This document shows, one piece after another, positions 52,597-59,665 of a stretch of 64,000 nucleotides of DNA. Positions within the stretch are counted from its first letter, which is position 1. Every line of letters starts with the position of its first letter. The stretch lies in contig NZ_VMDW02000071.1 in NCBI RefSeq assembly GCF_007644045.2, positions 17,391 to 81,390 of the forward strand, written 5' to 3'. This DNA is from Vogesella urethralis. Lineage in GTDB: Bacteria > Pseudomonadota > Gammaproteobacteria > Burkholderiales > Chromobacteriaceae. The translations under genes were made by a program, and so were the position numbers. The notes beneath the pieces were generated by a model. That model was not told the DNA's origin, did no database searches, and saw only the letters and a program-made list of their open reading frames with translations.

Positions 52597-53454
52597 TCAA
52601 GGCTTGCGCTTGGCCATTTCGTACACGGTCTTGCCGCGCAGGGTGAAGTACTCGGAAGCGAAATAGAAGTTTTCCGAGTGGCCGACAAACAGCAGCCCGT
52701 GCGGCTTGATCAGCGGATGGAATTTCTTCAGTACCGCAAACTGGGTATCGCGGTCGAAGTAGATCATCACGTTGCGGCAGAACAGTGCGTCGAACTGTTT
52801 GCGGATCGGCCAGTTGTTGTGCACCAGGTTCAACTGGCTGAAGGTGATCATGCTGCGCAGCTGCGCCTTGGCCTGGTAGGTGCCGTCCGGCAGCTTGTCG
52901 AAGTAGCGGCTGGCGTAGCCGGCCGGCAGCTTGGCGATCTTGTCTTCGCTGTAAATGCCCTTGCGGCCAACCTCCAGCACGCTGGTATCGAGGTCGGTCG
53001 CCAGAATGCTGATATTGCCGCGGCCGCCGCTGGCTTCCAGCGCGGTCATGGCAATGGAGTACGGCTCTTCACCGGTGGAGGACGCCGCGCACCAGATGTT
53101 CACTTCCTGGCCAGCTGGTAGCGTTTTCAGGAAGTCGGCCAGCATGTGGAAGTGGTGTTCTTCACGGAAGAGGAACGTAAGGTTGGTGGTGAGCGCGTTG
53201 ACGAACAGCTCGAACTCGCGCTTGCCACCGGCGCTTTGCAGGTATTCGATATAGGGGCCGAAGCCGGCCAGTTTCAGCTCGCGGATACGGCGCACCAGGC
53301 GGCCGTATACCATGTCTTTTTTGGTTGGGTTCAGCGAAATGCCCGCTTCTTTGTAGATCAGCTGGCGGATGCGCTCGAAATCCTGTTCCGTAAAGGCAAA
53401 CTCGCGGTTGAACTCCACCTTGGGCAATACGATGGGCGGAATCTTGTTATGCAT
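52597..53454 (-). CDS. cheR: Chemotaxis protein methyltransferase CheR
   Basis: A 285-residue SAM-dependent enzyme that methylates glutamates of chemoreceptors for adaptation. The helical CheR-N domain covers about residues 15-85. The catalytic part shows ALTTNLTFLFREEHHFHML, IWCAASSTGEEPYSIAMTAL (SAM loop), ILATDLDTSVLEVGRKGIY, FDALFCRNVMIYFD and LFVGHSENF. The start at 53454 has GGAG eight bases upstream. No other che genes lie near; the receiver at 4110 is a possible but unproven partner. The hairpin after erpA precedes it, so it is transcribed separately or by read-through. Confidence 0.95.
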   Translation of the reverse strand: MHNKIPPIVLPKVEFNREFAFTEQDFERIRQLIYKEAGISLNPTKKDMVYGRLVRRIRELKLAGFGPYIEYLQSAGGKREFELFVNALTTNLTFLFREEHHFHMLADFLKTLPAGQEVNIWCAASSTGEEPYSIAMTALEASGGRGNISILATDLDTSVLEVGRKGIYSEDKIAKLPAGYASRYFDKLPDGTYQAKAQLRSMITFSQLNLVHNNWPIRKQFDALFCRNVMIYFDRDTQFAVLKKFHPLIKPHGLLFVGHSENFYFASEYFTLRGKTVYEMAKRKP

Positions 53455-53473
53455 GACGGTATCTCCGCAAACA

Positions 53474-53496
53474 AAAACCCGGGCGAACCCGGGTTT
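53474..53496 (-). terminator. Terminator between erpA and cheR
   Basis: AAAACCCGGG and CCCGGGTTTT form a ten-bp stem with loop CGA, flanked by A and T. It lies 23 bases after the erpA stop and just upstream of cheR's ribosome-binding site. Confidence 0.7.
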
Positions 53497-53519
53497 TGTA
53501 CGACAGGCCAGGCCCGGAC

Positions 53520-53870
53520 TTACACCGAGAAGGACGAGCCGCAGCCACAAGTGGTTTGTGCATTCGGGTTGCGAATGACAAACTGCGAACCTTCCAGGCT
53601 TTCCTGGTAGTCGATCTCGGCACCTACCAGGTACTGGTAGCTCATCGGGTCAACCAGGAAGGTTACGCCACCGCGCTCAATAGCGGTATCGTCTTCATTG
53701 GCGATTTCGTCAAATGTAAAACCGTACTGGAAGCCGGAGCAGCCACCGCCGGTAACGAAAACGCGCAGTTTCAGATCCGGATTGCCCTCTTCGGCTACCA
53801 GGTCGCGTACCTTGTCGCAGGCGCTGTCGGTAAAGTTGATCGGGGACGGGGTTTCGGTCGCTGCAGTCAT
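53520..53870 (-). CDS. erpA: A-type Fe-S cluster carrier ErpA
   Basis: A 116-residue carrier that delivers Fe-S clusters to apoproteins, including isoprenoid enzymes IspG and IspH. The three cluster cysteines are visible in [13 protein letters not shown] and the C-terminal TTCGCGSSF. The [35 protein letters not shown] core is standard. ATG 53870 is preferred over a longer frame because family proteins begin close to [11 protein letters not shown]. An IscR-like palindrome lies 46 bases upstream. Confidence 0.95.
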   Translation of the reverse strand: MTAATETPSPINFTDSACDKVRDLVAEEGNPDLKLRVFVTGGGCSGFQYGFTFDEIANEDDTAIERGGVTFLVDPMSYQYLVGAEIDYQESLEGSQFVIRNPNAQTTCGCGSSFSV

Positions 53871-53915
53871 TTCTCTAGCCTTTCGGTGCAAGGACGGGCC
53901 GCGCCTAGCGGCCCT

Positions 53916-53940
53916 TCATCCTAGTATTTTAGTAGGATAT
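53916..53940 (-). promoter_or_regulatory. Candidate IscR binding site upstream of erpA
   Basis: The minus strand carries an imperfect 25-bp palindrome made of ATCCTACTA, AAA and a mirrored TACTAGGAT. Compared from memory with the type 1 IscR consensus of E. coli, about 18 of 25 positions agree. It overlaps a possible -10 TAAAAT. The match to Fe-S control of erpA is inference. Confidence 0.45.
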
Positions 53941-53966
53941 CGGGCCGGCTGGCGAGTTTTCAACCA

Positions 53967-55010
53967 TTAGGGCAGCAGGGGTACGATGTCCAGGCCGGCG
54001 TTTTCCGGCTGGCCGAACATCAGGTTCATCACCTGTACCGCCTGGCCAGACGCGCCTTTTACCAGGTTGTCTTCCACCACCAGAATCACCAGCAGGTCGC
54101 CGTTACCCGGGCGATGCACGGCAATACGGGCGGTGTTGGCGCCGCGTACCGAGCGGGTTTCCGGGCAGCTGCCCGCCGGCAGCACATCGACGAACGGCTC
54201 GCCAGCAAAGCGTTGCTCGAACAGCTGCTGGAAATCCACATCGCGGCCTTCCGGCTTCAGGCGGGCATAGATGGTGGAATGAATGCCGCGGATCATCGGC
54301 GTCAGGTGCGGCACGAAGGTCAGCTTCACCGGTGCGCCGTGAATGGCAGACAGCCCTTGCTCGATTTCCGGGCTGTGACGGTGGCCTTTCACGCCGTAAG
54401 CCTTGAAGTTGTCACCGGCTTCGGCAAACAGGGTGCCTACTTCGGCCTTGCGGCCGGCGCCGGACACGCCGGACTTGCAGTCGGCGATCAGGGTATCGGT
54501 TTCGATGTACTGCTTGCCGCCTTCCAGCAGCGGCAACAGGCCCAGCTGTACCGAAGTCGGGTAGCAACCGGCCATGCCGATCAGGCGCGCTTGCTTGATG
54601 GCATCGCGGTTGACTTCGGGCAGGCCGTAGACCGCCTCGGCCAACAGGTCGGTGCAGCTGTGCTCCATCGCGTACCACTTGGCGAATACGGCCGGGTCTT
54701 TCAGACGGAAATCGGCCGCCAGGTCGATCACCTTCACGCCGGCTTCCAGCAGCTCGCGTGCCTGGGCCATGGCCACGCCATGCGGGGTGGCAAAGAACAC
54801 CACATCGCACGCCTTCAGATCGGTCTCGTCCGGCGTACTGAACGCCACGTCAACGCGGCCACGCAGGCTGGGGAACATCTCGGCCACTTTCATGCCGGCT
54901 TCCTTGCGCGACGTTACCGCCACCACTTCAGCACCCGGATGGTTGGCCAACAAACGCAACAGCTCGACACCGGTGTAACCGGTACCGCCGACAATGCCCA
55001 CCTTGATCAT
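53967..55010 (-). CDS. argC: N-acetyl-gamma-glutamyl-phosphate reductase
   Basis: A 347-residue NADPH enzyme of arginine synthesis. The nucleotide motif is [18 protein letters not shown] at the N-terminus. [19 protein letters not shown] and the catalytic cysteine in [19 protein letters not shown] follow, then the family run [15 protein letters not shown] and [14 protein letters not shown]. It is of the long (about 345) form. GGAG lies upstream of ATG 55010. Other arg genes are not in the window. It is probably followed by its own stop signal inside the 45-base gap to the erpA region. Confidence 0.96.
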   Translation of the reverse strand: MIKVGIVGGTGYTGVELLRLLANHPGAEVVAVTSRKEAGMKVAEMFPSLRGRVDVAFSTPDETDLKACDVVFFATPHGVAMAQARELLEAGVKVIDLAADFRLKDPAVFAKWYAMEHSCTDLLAEAVYGLPEVNRDAIKQARLIGMAGCYPTSVQLGLLPLLEGGKQYIETDTLIADCKSGVSGAGRKAEVGTLFAEAGDNFKAYGVKGHRHSPEIEQGLSAIHGAPVKLTFVPHLTPMIRGIHSTIYARLKPEGRDVDFQQLFEQRFAGEPFVDVLPAGSCPETRSVRGANTARIAVHRPGNGDLLVILVVEDNLVKGASGQAVQVMNLMFGQPENAGLDIVPLLP

Positions 55011-55184
55011 GCCAGGCTCCTCTGGATATAAAAAAATGTCGCAAAGGCGACATGGTAAGGAGTGCTGCAGCGCAATGCAACCAGCAAAACAGCACGGGTC
55101 AGCTGCTGCCAAGCAGGGCTTTTCTGGCTAGGCAAGACAGCCTGCATTGCGGCCAACCTTGGCAGATAACACCCGCGCCAAAAG

Positions 55185-55215
55185 AAAAAAGCCACCGCGA
55201 ACGGTGGCTTTTTTT
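55185..55215 (-). terminator. Terminator of rplM-rpsI
   Basis: GCCACCG and CGGTGGC pair around CGAA with A and T runs on either side, 18 bases after the rpsI stop. A copy of the recurrent word lies 27 bases further on (55149-55158). Confidence 0.88.
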
Positions 55216-55232
55216 GTCTCGCGACAAGCAGA

Positions 55233-55625
55233 TTAACGCTTGGAGAACTGCTTGCGACGACGGGCTTTGCGCAGACCCACTTTTTTACGTTCCACTTCAC
55301 GGGCATCGCGGGTAACGAAGCCGGCGTGGGACAGGGTCGGTTTCAGCTCGGCGCTGAAGTCGATCAGGGCACGGGTAATGCCGTGACGGATAGCACCAGC
55401 TTGGCCAGTTTCGCCACCGCCGTTCACGTTAACCATGATGTCGAAAGACTCCAGGTGTTCGGTGATTTGCAGCGGTTGACGGATTACCATGCGACCGGTT
55501 TCGCGAGCGAAGTACTGGTCAACAGGTTTGCCGTTAACGATGATCTGGCCGGAGCCTTTTTGCATGAACACACGAGCTACGGAGCTCTTGCGACGGCCGG
55601 TACCGTAGTAGTATTTACCGTTCAT
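55233..55625 (-). CDS. rpsI: 30S ribosomal protein S9
   Basis: A 130-residue protein whose C-terminal tail ([14 protein letters not shown]) reaches the ribosomal P site. The start [17 protein letters not shown] and the middle [21 protein letters not shown] are canonical. It is the second gene of the rplM-rpsI pair, 16 bases after rplM. Confidence 0.98.
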   Translation of the reverse strand: MNGKYYYGTGRRKSSVARVFMQKGSGQIIVNGKPVDQYFARETGRMVIRQPLQITEHLESFDIMVNVNGGGETGQAGAIRHGITRALIDFSAELKPTLSHAGFVTRDAREVERKKVGLRKARRRKQFSKR

Positions 55626-55641
55626 CTATACTTGCCTCGAA

Positions 55642-56070
55642 TCAGAAGTCCAGCACTTTCGGCTGTTGGGCGGCGTGCGGGTGCTCGGTGCCGGCGTATA
55701 CCTTGAGCTTCTTGATCATGGCGTAGCCCAGCGGACCCTTCGGCAGCATACCTTTAACGGCTTTTTCCAGAACACGCTCCGGGAACTGGTTTTGCAGTTC
55801 GGTGAAGTTGCGTTCGTAGATACCGCCCGGGTAACCGGAGTGACGGTAGTACTTCTTGTCCAGTGCTTTGTTACCGGTAACGCGCAGTTTTTCGGCGTTA
55901 ACGACAACGATGTAGTCACCGGTGTCAACGTGCGGAGTGAACTCCGGCTTGTGCTTGCCGCGCAGACGACGAGCGATTTCGGCAGCGAGACGGCCCAACA
56001 CCTTGTCTTCGGCGTCGACCACGAACCACTCGCGCTTTACCTCATGCGGCTTGGCAGAAAAGGTCTTCAT
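55642..56070 (-). CDS. rplM: 50S ribosomal protein L13
   Basis: A 142-residue ribosomal protein. The start [20 protein letters not shown], the middle [20 protein letters not shown] and the end [18 protein letters not shown] are typical. Transcription starts from a consensus-like sigma-70 promoter 35 bases upstream. In E. coli L13 represses its own operon; the same here is inference. Confidence 0.98.
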   Translation of the reverse strand: MKTFSAKPHEVKREWFVVDAEDKVLGRLAAEIARRLRGKHKPEFTPHVDTGDYIVVVNAEKLRVTGNKALDKKYYRHSGYPGGIYERNFTELQNQFPERVLEKAVKGMLPKGPLGYAMIKKLKVYAGTEHPHAAQQPKVLDF

Positions 56071-56104
56071 GGAACTCTTCCATCGTAATTCTTGAAAGTT
56101 CCGG

Positions 56105-56133
56105 ATTCTATTACAGCAACACTTTACTGTCAA
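56105..56133 (-). promoter_or_regulatory. Sigma-70 promoter of rplM-rpsI
   Basis: On the minus strand a consensus TTGACA, a 17-base spacer and TAGAAT (five of six) lie 35 bases upstream of the rplM ATG. Confidence 0.9.
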
Positions 56134-56203
56134 ACCTAAGTCACGATTCAAGGCCTTGTCGGGCAAGGAGAAACCGTTTTTGTCTCATCTGTCTGCAAAA
56201 GGC

Positions 56204-56310
56204 AAAAAAAGAGCGCAATCGGGCTTGCCTGATTGCGCCAAGTTCCACCTATAGAAGGAGGATGGAGGAGACAACACCAAAACGCACACTTTCACGCAAC
56301 GTCCTGATGT
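56204..56310 (-). ncRNA. Candidate small regulatory RNA with anti-Shine-Dalgarno motifs
   Basis: Nothing protein-coding occupies the 352 bases between rplM and deoD. On the minus strand a promoter (56317-56345) is followed, about 70-100 bases downstream, by an intrinsic terminator: GCGCAATC, a ten-base loop, GATTGCGC, then TC and seven T (56238 to 56204). Between them lies CUCCUCCAUCCUCCUU (56270 to 56255), two stretches complementary to ribosome-binding sites, as in several Hfq-dependent or anti-SD bacterial sRNAs. Predicted length is about 105 nt. The start point is inferred from the -10 position. It could instead be the 3' end of a longer transcript from deoD. Confidence 0.6.
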
Positions 56311-56316
56311 AGCTTG

Positions 56317-56345
56317 ATTATGGAATTGCCCCTGGCCGTTGGCAA
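56317..56345 (-). promoter_or_regulatory. Predicted sigma-70 promoter of the small RNA
   Basis: TTGCCA (four of six), a 17-base spacer and CATAAT (five of six) on the minus strand. The -35 box begins six bases downstream of the 16-bp inverted repeat. Confidence 0.6.
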
Positions 56346-56350
56346 GGCAA

Positions 56351-56411
56351 TTTTGTGCATTGCATCAAAAATTGTCGGCCTGACGCTACAATCCCGATGC
56401 AATGCACAAAA
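56351..56411. repeat. Perfect 16-bp inverted repeat upstream of the small RNA promoter
   Basis: TTTTGTGCATTGCATC (56351-56366) and its exact complement (56396-56411) enclose 29 bases that themselves contain ATTGT/ACAAT arms. Each arm holds TGCATTGCA or TGCAATGCA, itself a small palindrome. It lies just after the deoD stop and immediately upstream of the predicted promoter. It may be a pair of regulator sites or a transcript hairpin. Confidence 0.8.
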
Positions 56412-56422
56412 GCGGGGCCGCT

Positions 56423-57136
56423 TTACAGCTTCAGCGCGGTTTCCAGCGCGATGTCCATCATGTCGCGGAAGGTAGTCTGGCGCGCCTCGGCGTCGACCGC
56501 CTCGCCGGTCGGGATCACGTCCGACACGGTGACGATGCCCAGCGCCCGGGCGCCGTACTGCGCGGCAACACCGTAAATGCCGGCAATTTCCATCTCCACG
56601 GCATTCACGTTCATCGCTTTCAGCGTATCCAGCAACTGCGGCTGCACGCCGTAGAACAGGTCGGCGGAGAACACATTGCCCACGTGTACCTTCTTGCCCA
56701 GCTCGGCAGCGGTGTCTACCGCGGTGCGCAGCACCTCGAAATCAGCAATGGCGGCGTAATCGTGGTCCAGGAAGCGCATGCGGTTGACCTTGCTGTCTGT
56801 GCAGGCGCCCATGGCGATGACGATATCGCGCAGGCCCAGGCGGGCCGCGTCGACCGAGCCGCAGGAACCGATGCGGATGATGGTCTTGACGCCGAAATCC
56901 TTGATCAGCTCGGTGGTGTAGATGCTGGCCGACGGGATGCCCATACCGTGCGCCATCACCGACAGGCGCTTGCCCTTGTAGGTACCGGTGTAGCCGAACA
57001 CATTGCGCACGCTGGTCACCTGTACGGCGTTTTCCAGGTAGGTGTCGGCAATCAGTTTGGCGCGCAGCGGGTCACCCGGCATCAGCACGATGTCAGCGAA
57101 GTCGCCGCGTTCGGCGCCAATATGCGGTGTAGCCAT
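56423..57136 (-). CDS. deoD: Purine nucleoside phosphorylase
   Basis: A 237-residue hexameric phosphorylase that splits purine (deoxy)nucleosides into base and (deoxy)ribose-1-phosphate. Family marks are [26 protein letters not shown], the phosphate-site [10 protein letters not shown] and the purine-site [13 protein letters not shown] with catalytic Asp in [14 protein letters not shown] precedes ATG 57136. It is the last gene of the leftward deoC-deoB-deoD group, where DeoB converts its product to deoxyribose-5-phosphate. Confidence 0.96.
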   Translation of the reverse strand: MATPHIGAERGDFADIVLMPGDPLRAKLIADTYLENAVQVTSVRNVFGYTGTYKGKRLSVMAHGMGIPSASIYTTELIKDFGVKTIIRIGSCGSVDAARLGLRDIVIAMGACTDSKVNRMRFLDHDYAAIADFEVLRTAVDTAAELGKKVHVGNVFSADLFYGVQPQLLDTLKAMNVNAVEMEIAGIYGVAAQYGARALGIVTVSDVIPTGEAVDAEARQTTFRDMMDIALETALKL

Positions 57137-57237
57137 GTCAATCTCCCAAATGATGATCGCGGCAGCCGGCCGATACACGGATAAGCGTGAACCTGCCACG
57201 CCGGAACGGTGCTCTGCCCGCTGCCGGAGATGGTGTG

Positions 57238-57277
57238 GCGGCCAACACGTCCGTTCCGGTGCGTGTATGTTGGCCGC
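57238..57277. repeat. Inverted pair of near copies of the recurrent word
   Basis: GCGGCCAACA (57238-57247) and TGTTGGCCGC (57268-57277) form a ten-bp inverted repeat with a 20-base loop between deoB and deoD. There is no T run, so it is not an obvious terminator. Confidence 0.7.
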
Positions 57278-57296
57278 AGTCAAATGCTTGCCGGGC

Positions 57297-58517
57297 TCAG
57301 CCCAGGAAGGCGGTGCCGTAATCCATGGCCGGCAGGCCCAGCCAGCTGGCCACGCTCTGGCCGATATCGGCAAAGGTGGCGCGCTCGCCCAGGCTGCCGG
57401 GCTTTACCTGCTTGCCGTAGCACAGCACCGGAATATGCTCGCGGGTGTGGTCGCTACCGGGCCAGGTGGGGTCGCAGCCGTGGTCGGCGGTGAGGATCAC
57501 GATATCGTCGTCGCCCATGGCGGCCAGCAGCTCGGGCAGGCGGGCGTCGAACTGTTCCAGCGCGCGGGCGTAGCCGGCGACGTCGCGGCGGTGGCCGTAG
57601 CTGGAGTCAAAATCGACAAAATTGGTGAAGATGATGCTGTTGCCCGGCGTGGTCTTCAGCGCGGCCAGCGTGGTGTCCCACAGCTCGTCCAGGCCGGTGG
57701 CCTTGTATTTCTGCGTAATGCCGACGTGGGCGTAGATATCGGCGATCTTGCCCACCGACACCACCTCGCCGCCGGCTTCGGCCAGCTTCTGCAGCACGGT
57801 AGGCGCTGGCGGCTCGACGGCCAGGTCCTTGCGGTTGCCGGTGCGGCTGAACTGGCCCTTGCCGCTACCGACAAACGGGCGCGCAATCACACGGCCGATG
57901 TTGTACGGGCCCAGCGCCTCGCGCGCAATGCGGCACAGTTCGTACAGGCGCTCCAGGCCAAAGGTTTCCTCATGGCAGGCGATCTGGAACACAGAGTCGG
58001 CCGAGGTGTAGAAAATGGGCTTGCCGCTGGCCATGTGCTCTTCGCCCAGGCGGTCGAGGATCTCGGTGCCGCTGGCGTGGCAGTTGCCCAGGTAGCCGGG
58101 CAGGCCGGCCTTGGCCACCAGTTCGTCCAGCAGCGCCTGCGGGAAGCTGTTTTGCTTGTCGTGGAAGTAACCCCAGTCGAACAGCACCGGTACGCCGGCG
58201 ATTTCCCAGTGGCCGGACGGGGTGTCCTTGCCGCTGGACAGCTCGCGGGCGTAGCCGTAAGCCGCCACCGGCGCTGCCGGGTCCATGCCCTCGGGGAAGT
58301 AGCCGGACGACAGCTCACAGGCGTGGCCCAGCCCCAGACGGGACAGGTTGGGCAGCTGCAGCGGGCCGCTGCGGCCAACGTTGGCCGCGCCGCTGGCGGC
58401 GGCACGGGCGATACTGCCCAGCGTATTGCTGCCTACATCGCCAAACTTGTCGGCGTCGGCACTGGCGCCGATGCCCAGCGAATCCAGTACCAGAATGATG
58501 GCGCGTCGGTTTGTCAT
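57297..58517 (-). CDS. deoB: Phosphopentomutase
   Basis: A 406-residue manganese enzyme of the alkaline-phosphatase superfamily that interconverts (deoxy)ribose-1- and 5-phosphates. Metal-site regions are [20 protein letters not shown] at the N-terminus, [13 protein letters not shown] and [27 protein letters not shown] sequence near the end. [16 protein letters not shown] is also typical. GAGG sits seven bases before ATG 58517. It links DeoD to DeoC in deoxynucleoside breakdown. A palindromic double copy of the recurrent word lies inside the gene. Confidence 0.97.
   Translation of the reverse strand: MTNRRAIILVLDSLGIGASADADKFGDVGSNTLGSIARAAASGAANVGRSGPLQLPNLSRLGLGHACELSSGYFPEGMDPAAPVAAYGYARELSSGKDTPSGHWEIAGVPVLFDWGYFHDKQNSFPQALLDELVAKAGLPGYLGNCHASGTEILDRLGEEHMASGKPIFYTSADSVFQIACHEETFGLERLYELCRIAREALGPYNIGRVIARPFVGSGKGQFSRTGNRKDLAVEPPAPTVLQKLAEAGGEVVSVGKIADIYAHVGITQKYKATGLDELWDTTLAALKTTPGNSIIFTNFVDFDSSYGHRRDVAGYARALEQFDARLPELLAAMGDDDIVILTADHGCDPTWPGSDHTREHIPVLCYGKQVKPGSLGERATFADIGQSVASWLGLPAMDYGTAFLG
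58371..58388. repeat. 18-bp palindrome from two fused copies of the word core
   Basis: GCGGCCAACGTTGGCCGC is a perfect palindrome inside deoB. The identical 18-mer occurs again at 59642-59659, between deoC and relA. Confidence 0.85.
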
Positions 58518-58629
58518 GGTGTTGCCTCTTCGTGTGGGTGACGCGGGGCATGGCCCGCGCTTTGTCTGTGTTTTTAGCACGCTGGCGGCGGCAAGGACAG
58601 TGCCTGCCGGGCCAGGGTGCCGCAAATGA

Positions 58630-58662
58630 AAAAGGTTGGCCGCATTGCTGCGGCCAACCTTG
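58630..58662 (-). terminator. Terminator built from two inverted copies of the recurrent word
   Basis: AAGGTTGGCCGCA and TGCGGCCAACCTT form a 13-bp perfect stem around TTGC between deoC and deoB. On the minus strand it is followed by TTTTTC, so it can end deoC transcription. The word copies lie at 58634-58643 and 58650-58659. Confidence 0.8.
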
Positions 58663-58681
58663 CAGGACTCAAATAGCCCTT

Positions 58682-58794
58682 GGCGCCGCTAACAAAATCT
58701 CGCAACGCACCTGAGCCAAGGCGCGCCGACGAAGACAGTACAAGTAGTACGGCAAGGAGGCGCAACGCAGGATCAGGGGTTTTGTTGGCGCCGC
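58682..58794. repeat. Neisserial-type intergenic repeat element
   Basis: A 113-bp non-coding block bounded by GGCGCCGC at both ends, with inner inverted ends TAACAAAA and TTTTGTTG. The core contains GACGAAGACAGTACAA, GTAGTACGGCAAGGAGG and GCAACGCA. From memory, the same order (TTAACAAAA, GACGAAG, GACAGTACAAATAGTACGG, GCAAGGCGAGGCAACGC, TTTTTGTTA) occurs in a widespread Neisseria intergenic repeat. It abuts the deoC stop codon. Only one copy was noticed in this window. Confidence 0.65.
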
Positions 58795-59562
58795 TTAGTA
58801 GCCGCTGTGCTGGGTGATTGCCCCGCCCTGCACCACCGCCTGCAGATTGGCCAGCAAGCCGGAGGCGCCAAAGCGGAAGTGCGCCGGCGTCAGCCACGCC
58901 GCGCCCATGATGTCGGCGGCCAGCTGCAGGTAGACCACGGCGTCTTCCAGCGTGCGTACGCCGCCCGCCGCCTTGAAGCCGCAGGCACGGCCGCTGTCGC
59001 GGATGGCCTGCAGCATGATGGCCGCCGCCTCCGGCGTGGCGTTCACCGCCACCTTGCCGGTGGAGGTTTTCAGGAAGTCGGCGCCGGCGGCCAGCGCAAT
59101 GTCGCTGGCCTGACGGATCAGCGCCGGCGTGGCCAGCTCACCGCTCTCGATGATCACCTTCAGCAGTTTGTCGCCGCAGGCGGCCTTGCACGCCGACACC
59201 AGCTCACGGCCAACATCCGCATTACCGGCCTGCAGCGCACGCCACGGAAACACCACGTCCACCTCGTCGGCCCCATAGGCGATGGCAGCACGGGTTTCGG
59301 CAAGCGCAATCGCCACGTCGTCGTCGCCATGCGGAAAGTTGGTGACGGTGGCGATGCGCACGCTGCCGGCACCGGCGCGGGCCAACGCACGGCGCGCGTG
59401 CGGCACAAAACGCGGGTACACGCATACGGCGGCCACCTGGCCGGCGTCGCTACACGCGTTGGCGCACAGCGCCTCGATACTGGCGGCGGTGTCGCCGTCG
59501 TTGAGCGAAGTCAGGTCCATCAGCGACAGCGCCAGCTGCGCCTGCAATGTCGGGTCTTGCAT
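58795..59562 (-). CDS. deoC: Deoxyribose-phosphate aldolase
   Basis: A 255-residue class I aldolase that splits deoxyribose-5-phosphate into glyceraldehyde-3-phosphate and acetaldehyde. [43 protein letters not shown], the Schiff-base lysine in [18 protein letters not shown] and [14 protein letters not shown] match E. coli DeoC closely. The conserved C-terminal Tyr is present (SGY). ATG 59562 aligns with the family. The stop lies against a neisserial-type repeat. It precedes deoB but is separated from it by that repeat and a terminator. Confidence 0.96.
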   Translation of the reverse strand: MQDPTLQAQLALSLMDLTSLNDGDTAASIEALCANACSDAGQVAAVCVYPRFVPHARRALARAGAGSVRIATVTNFPHGDDDVAIALAETRAAIAYGADEVDVVFPWRALQAGNADVGRELVSACKAACGDKLLKVIIESGELATPALIRQASDIALAAGADFLKTSTGKVAVNATPEAAAIMLQAIRDSGRACGFKAAGGVRTLEDAVVYLQLAADIMGAAWLTPAHFRFGASGLLANLQAVVQGGAITQHSGY

Positions 59563-59641
59563 GATGCACTCGGATAACAGTGATTGCAGGCCCATCCCGG
59601 GCCCGGCGCCGGCAGGCAGGCTGCCGACGAGAACACGCGGC

Positions 59642-59659
59642 GCGGCCAACGTTGGCCGC
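59642..59659. repeat. Second 18-bp palindrome of the word core
   Basis: GCGGCCAACGTTGGCCGC recurs here between deoC and relA, seven bases after the relA stop on the minus strand. No T run follows, so a terminator role is not evident. Confidence 0.85.
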
Positions 59660-59665
59660 CGCCGC

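Noticed and set aside
54703..54712. Possible Neisseria uptake sequence (TTCAGACGGA)
   Set aside because: It matches only nine of ten bases, lies inside argC and is not repeated in the window.
56262..56312. A 16-codon plus-strand frame preceded by AAGGAGG
   Set aside because: The putative ribosome-binding site touches the ATG with no spacing, and the same bases read as anti-SD motifs in the minus-strand RNA candidate.
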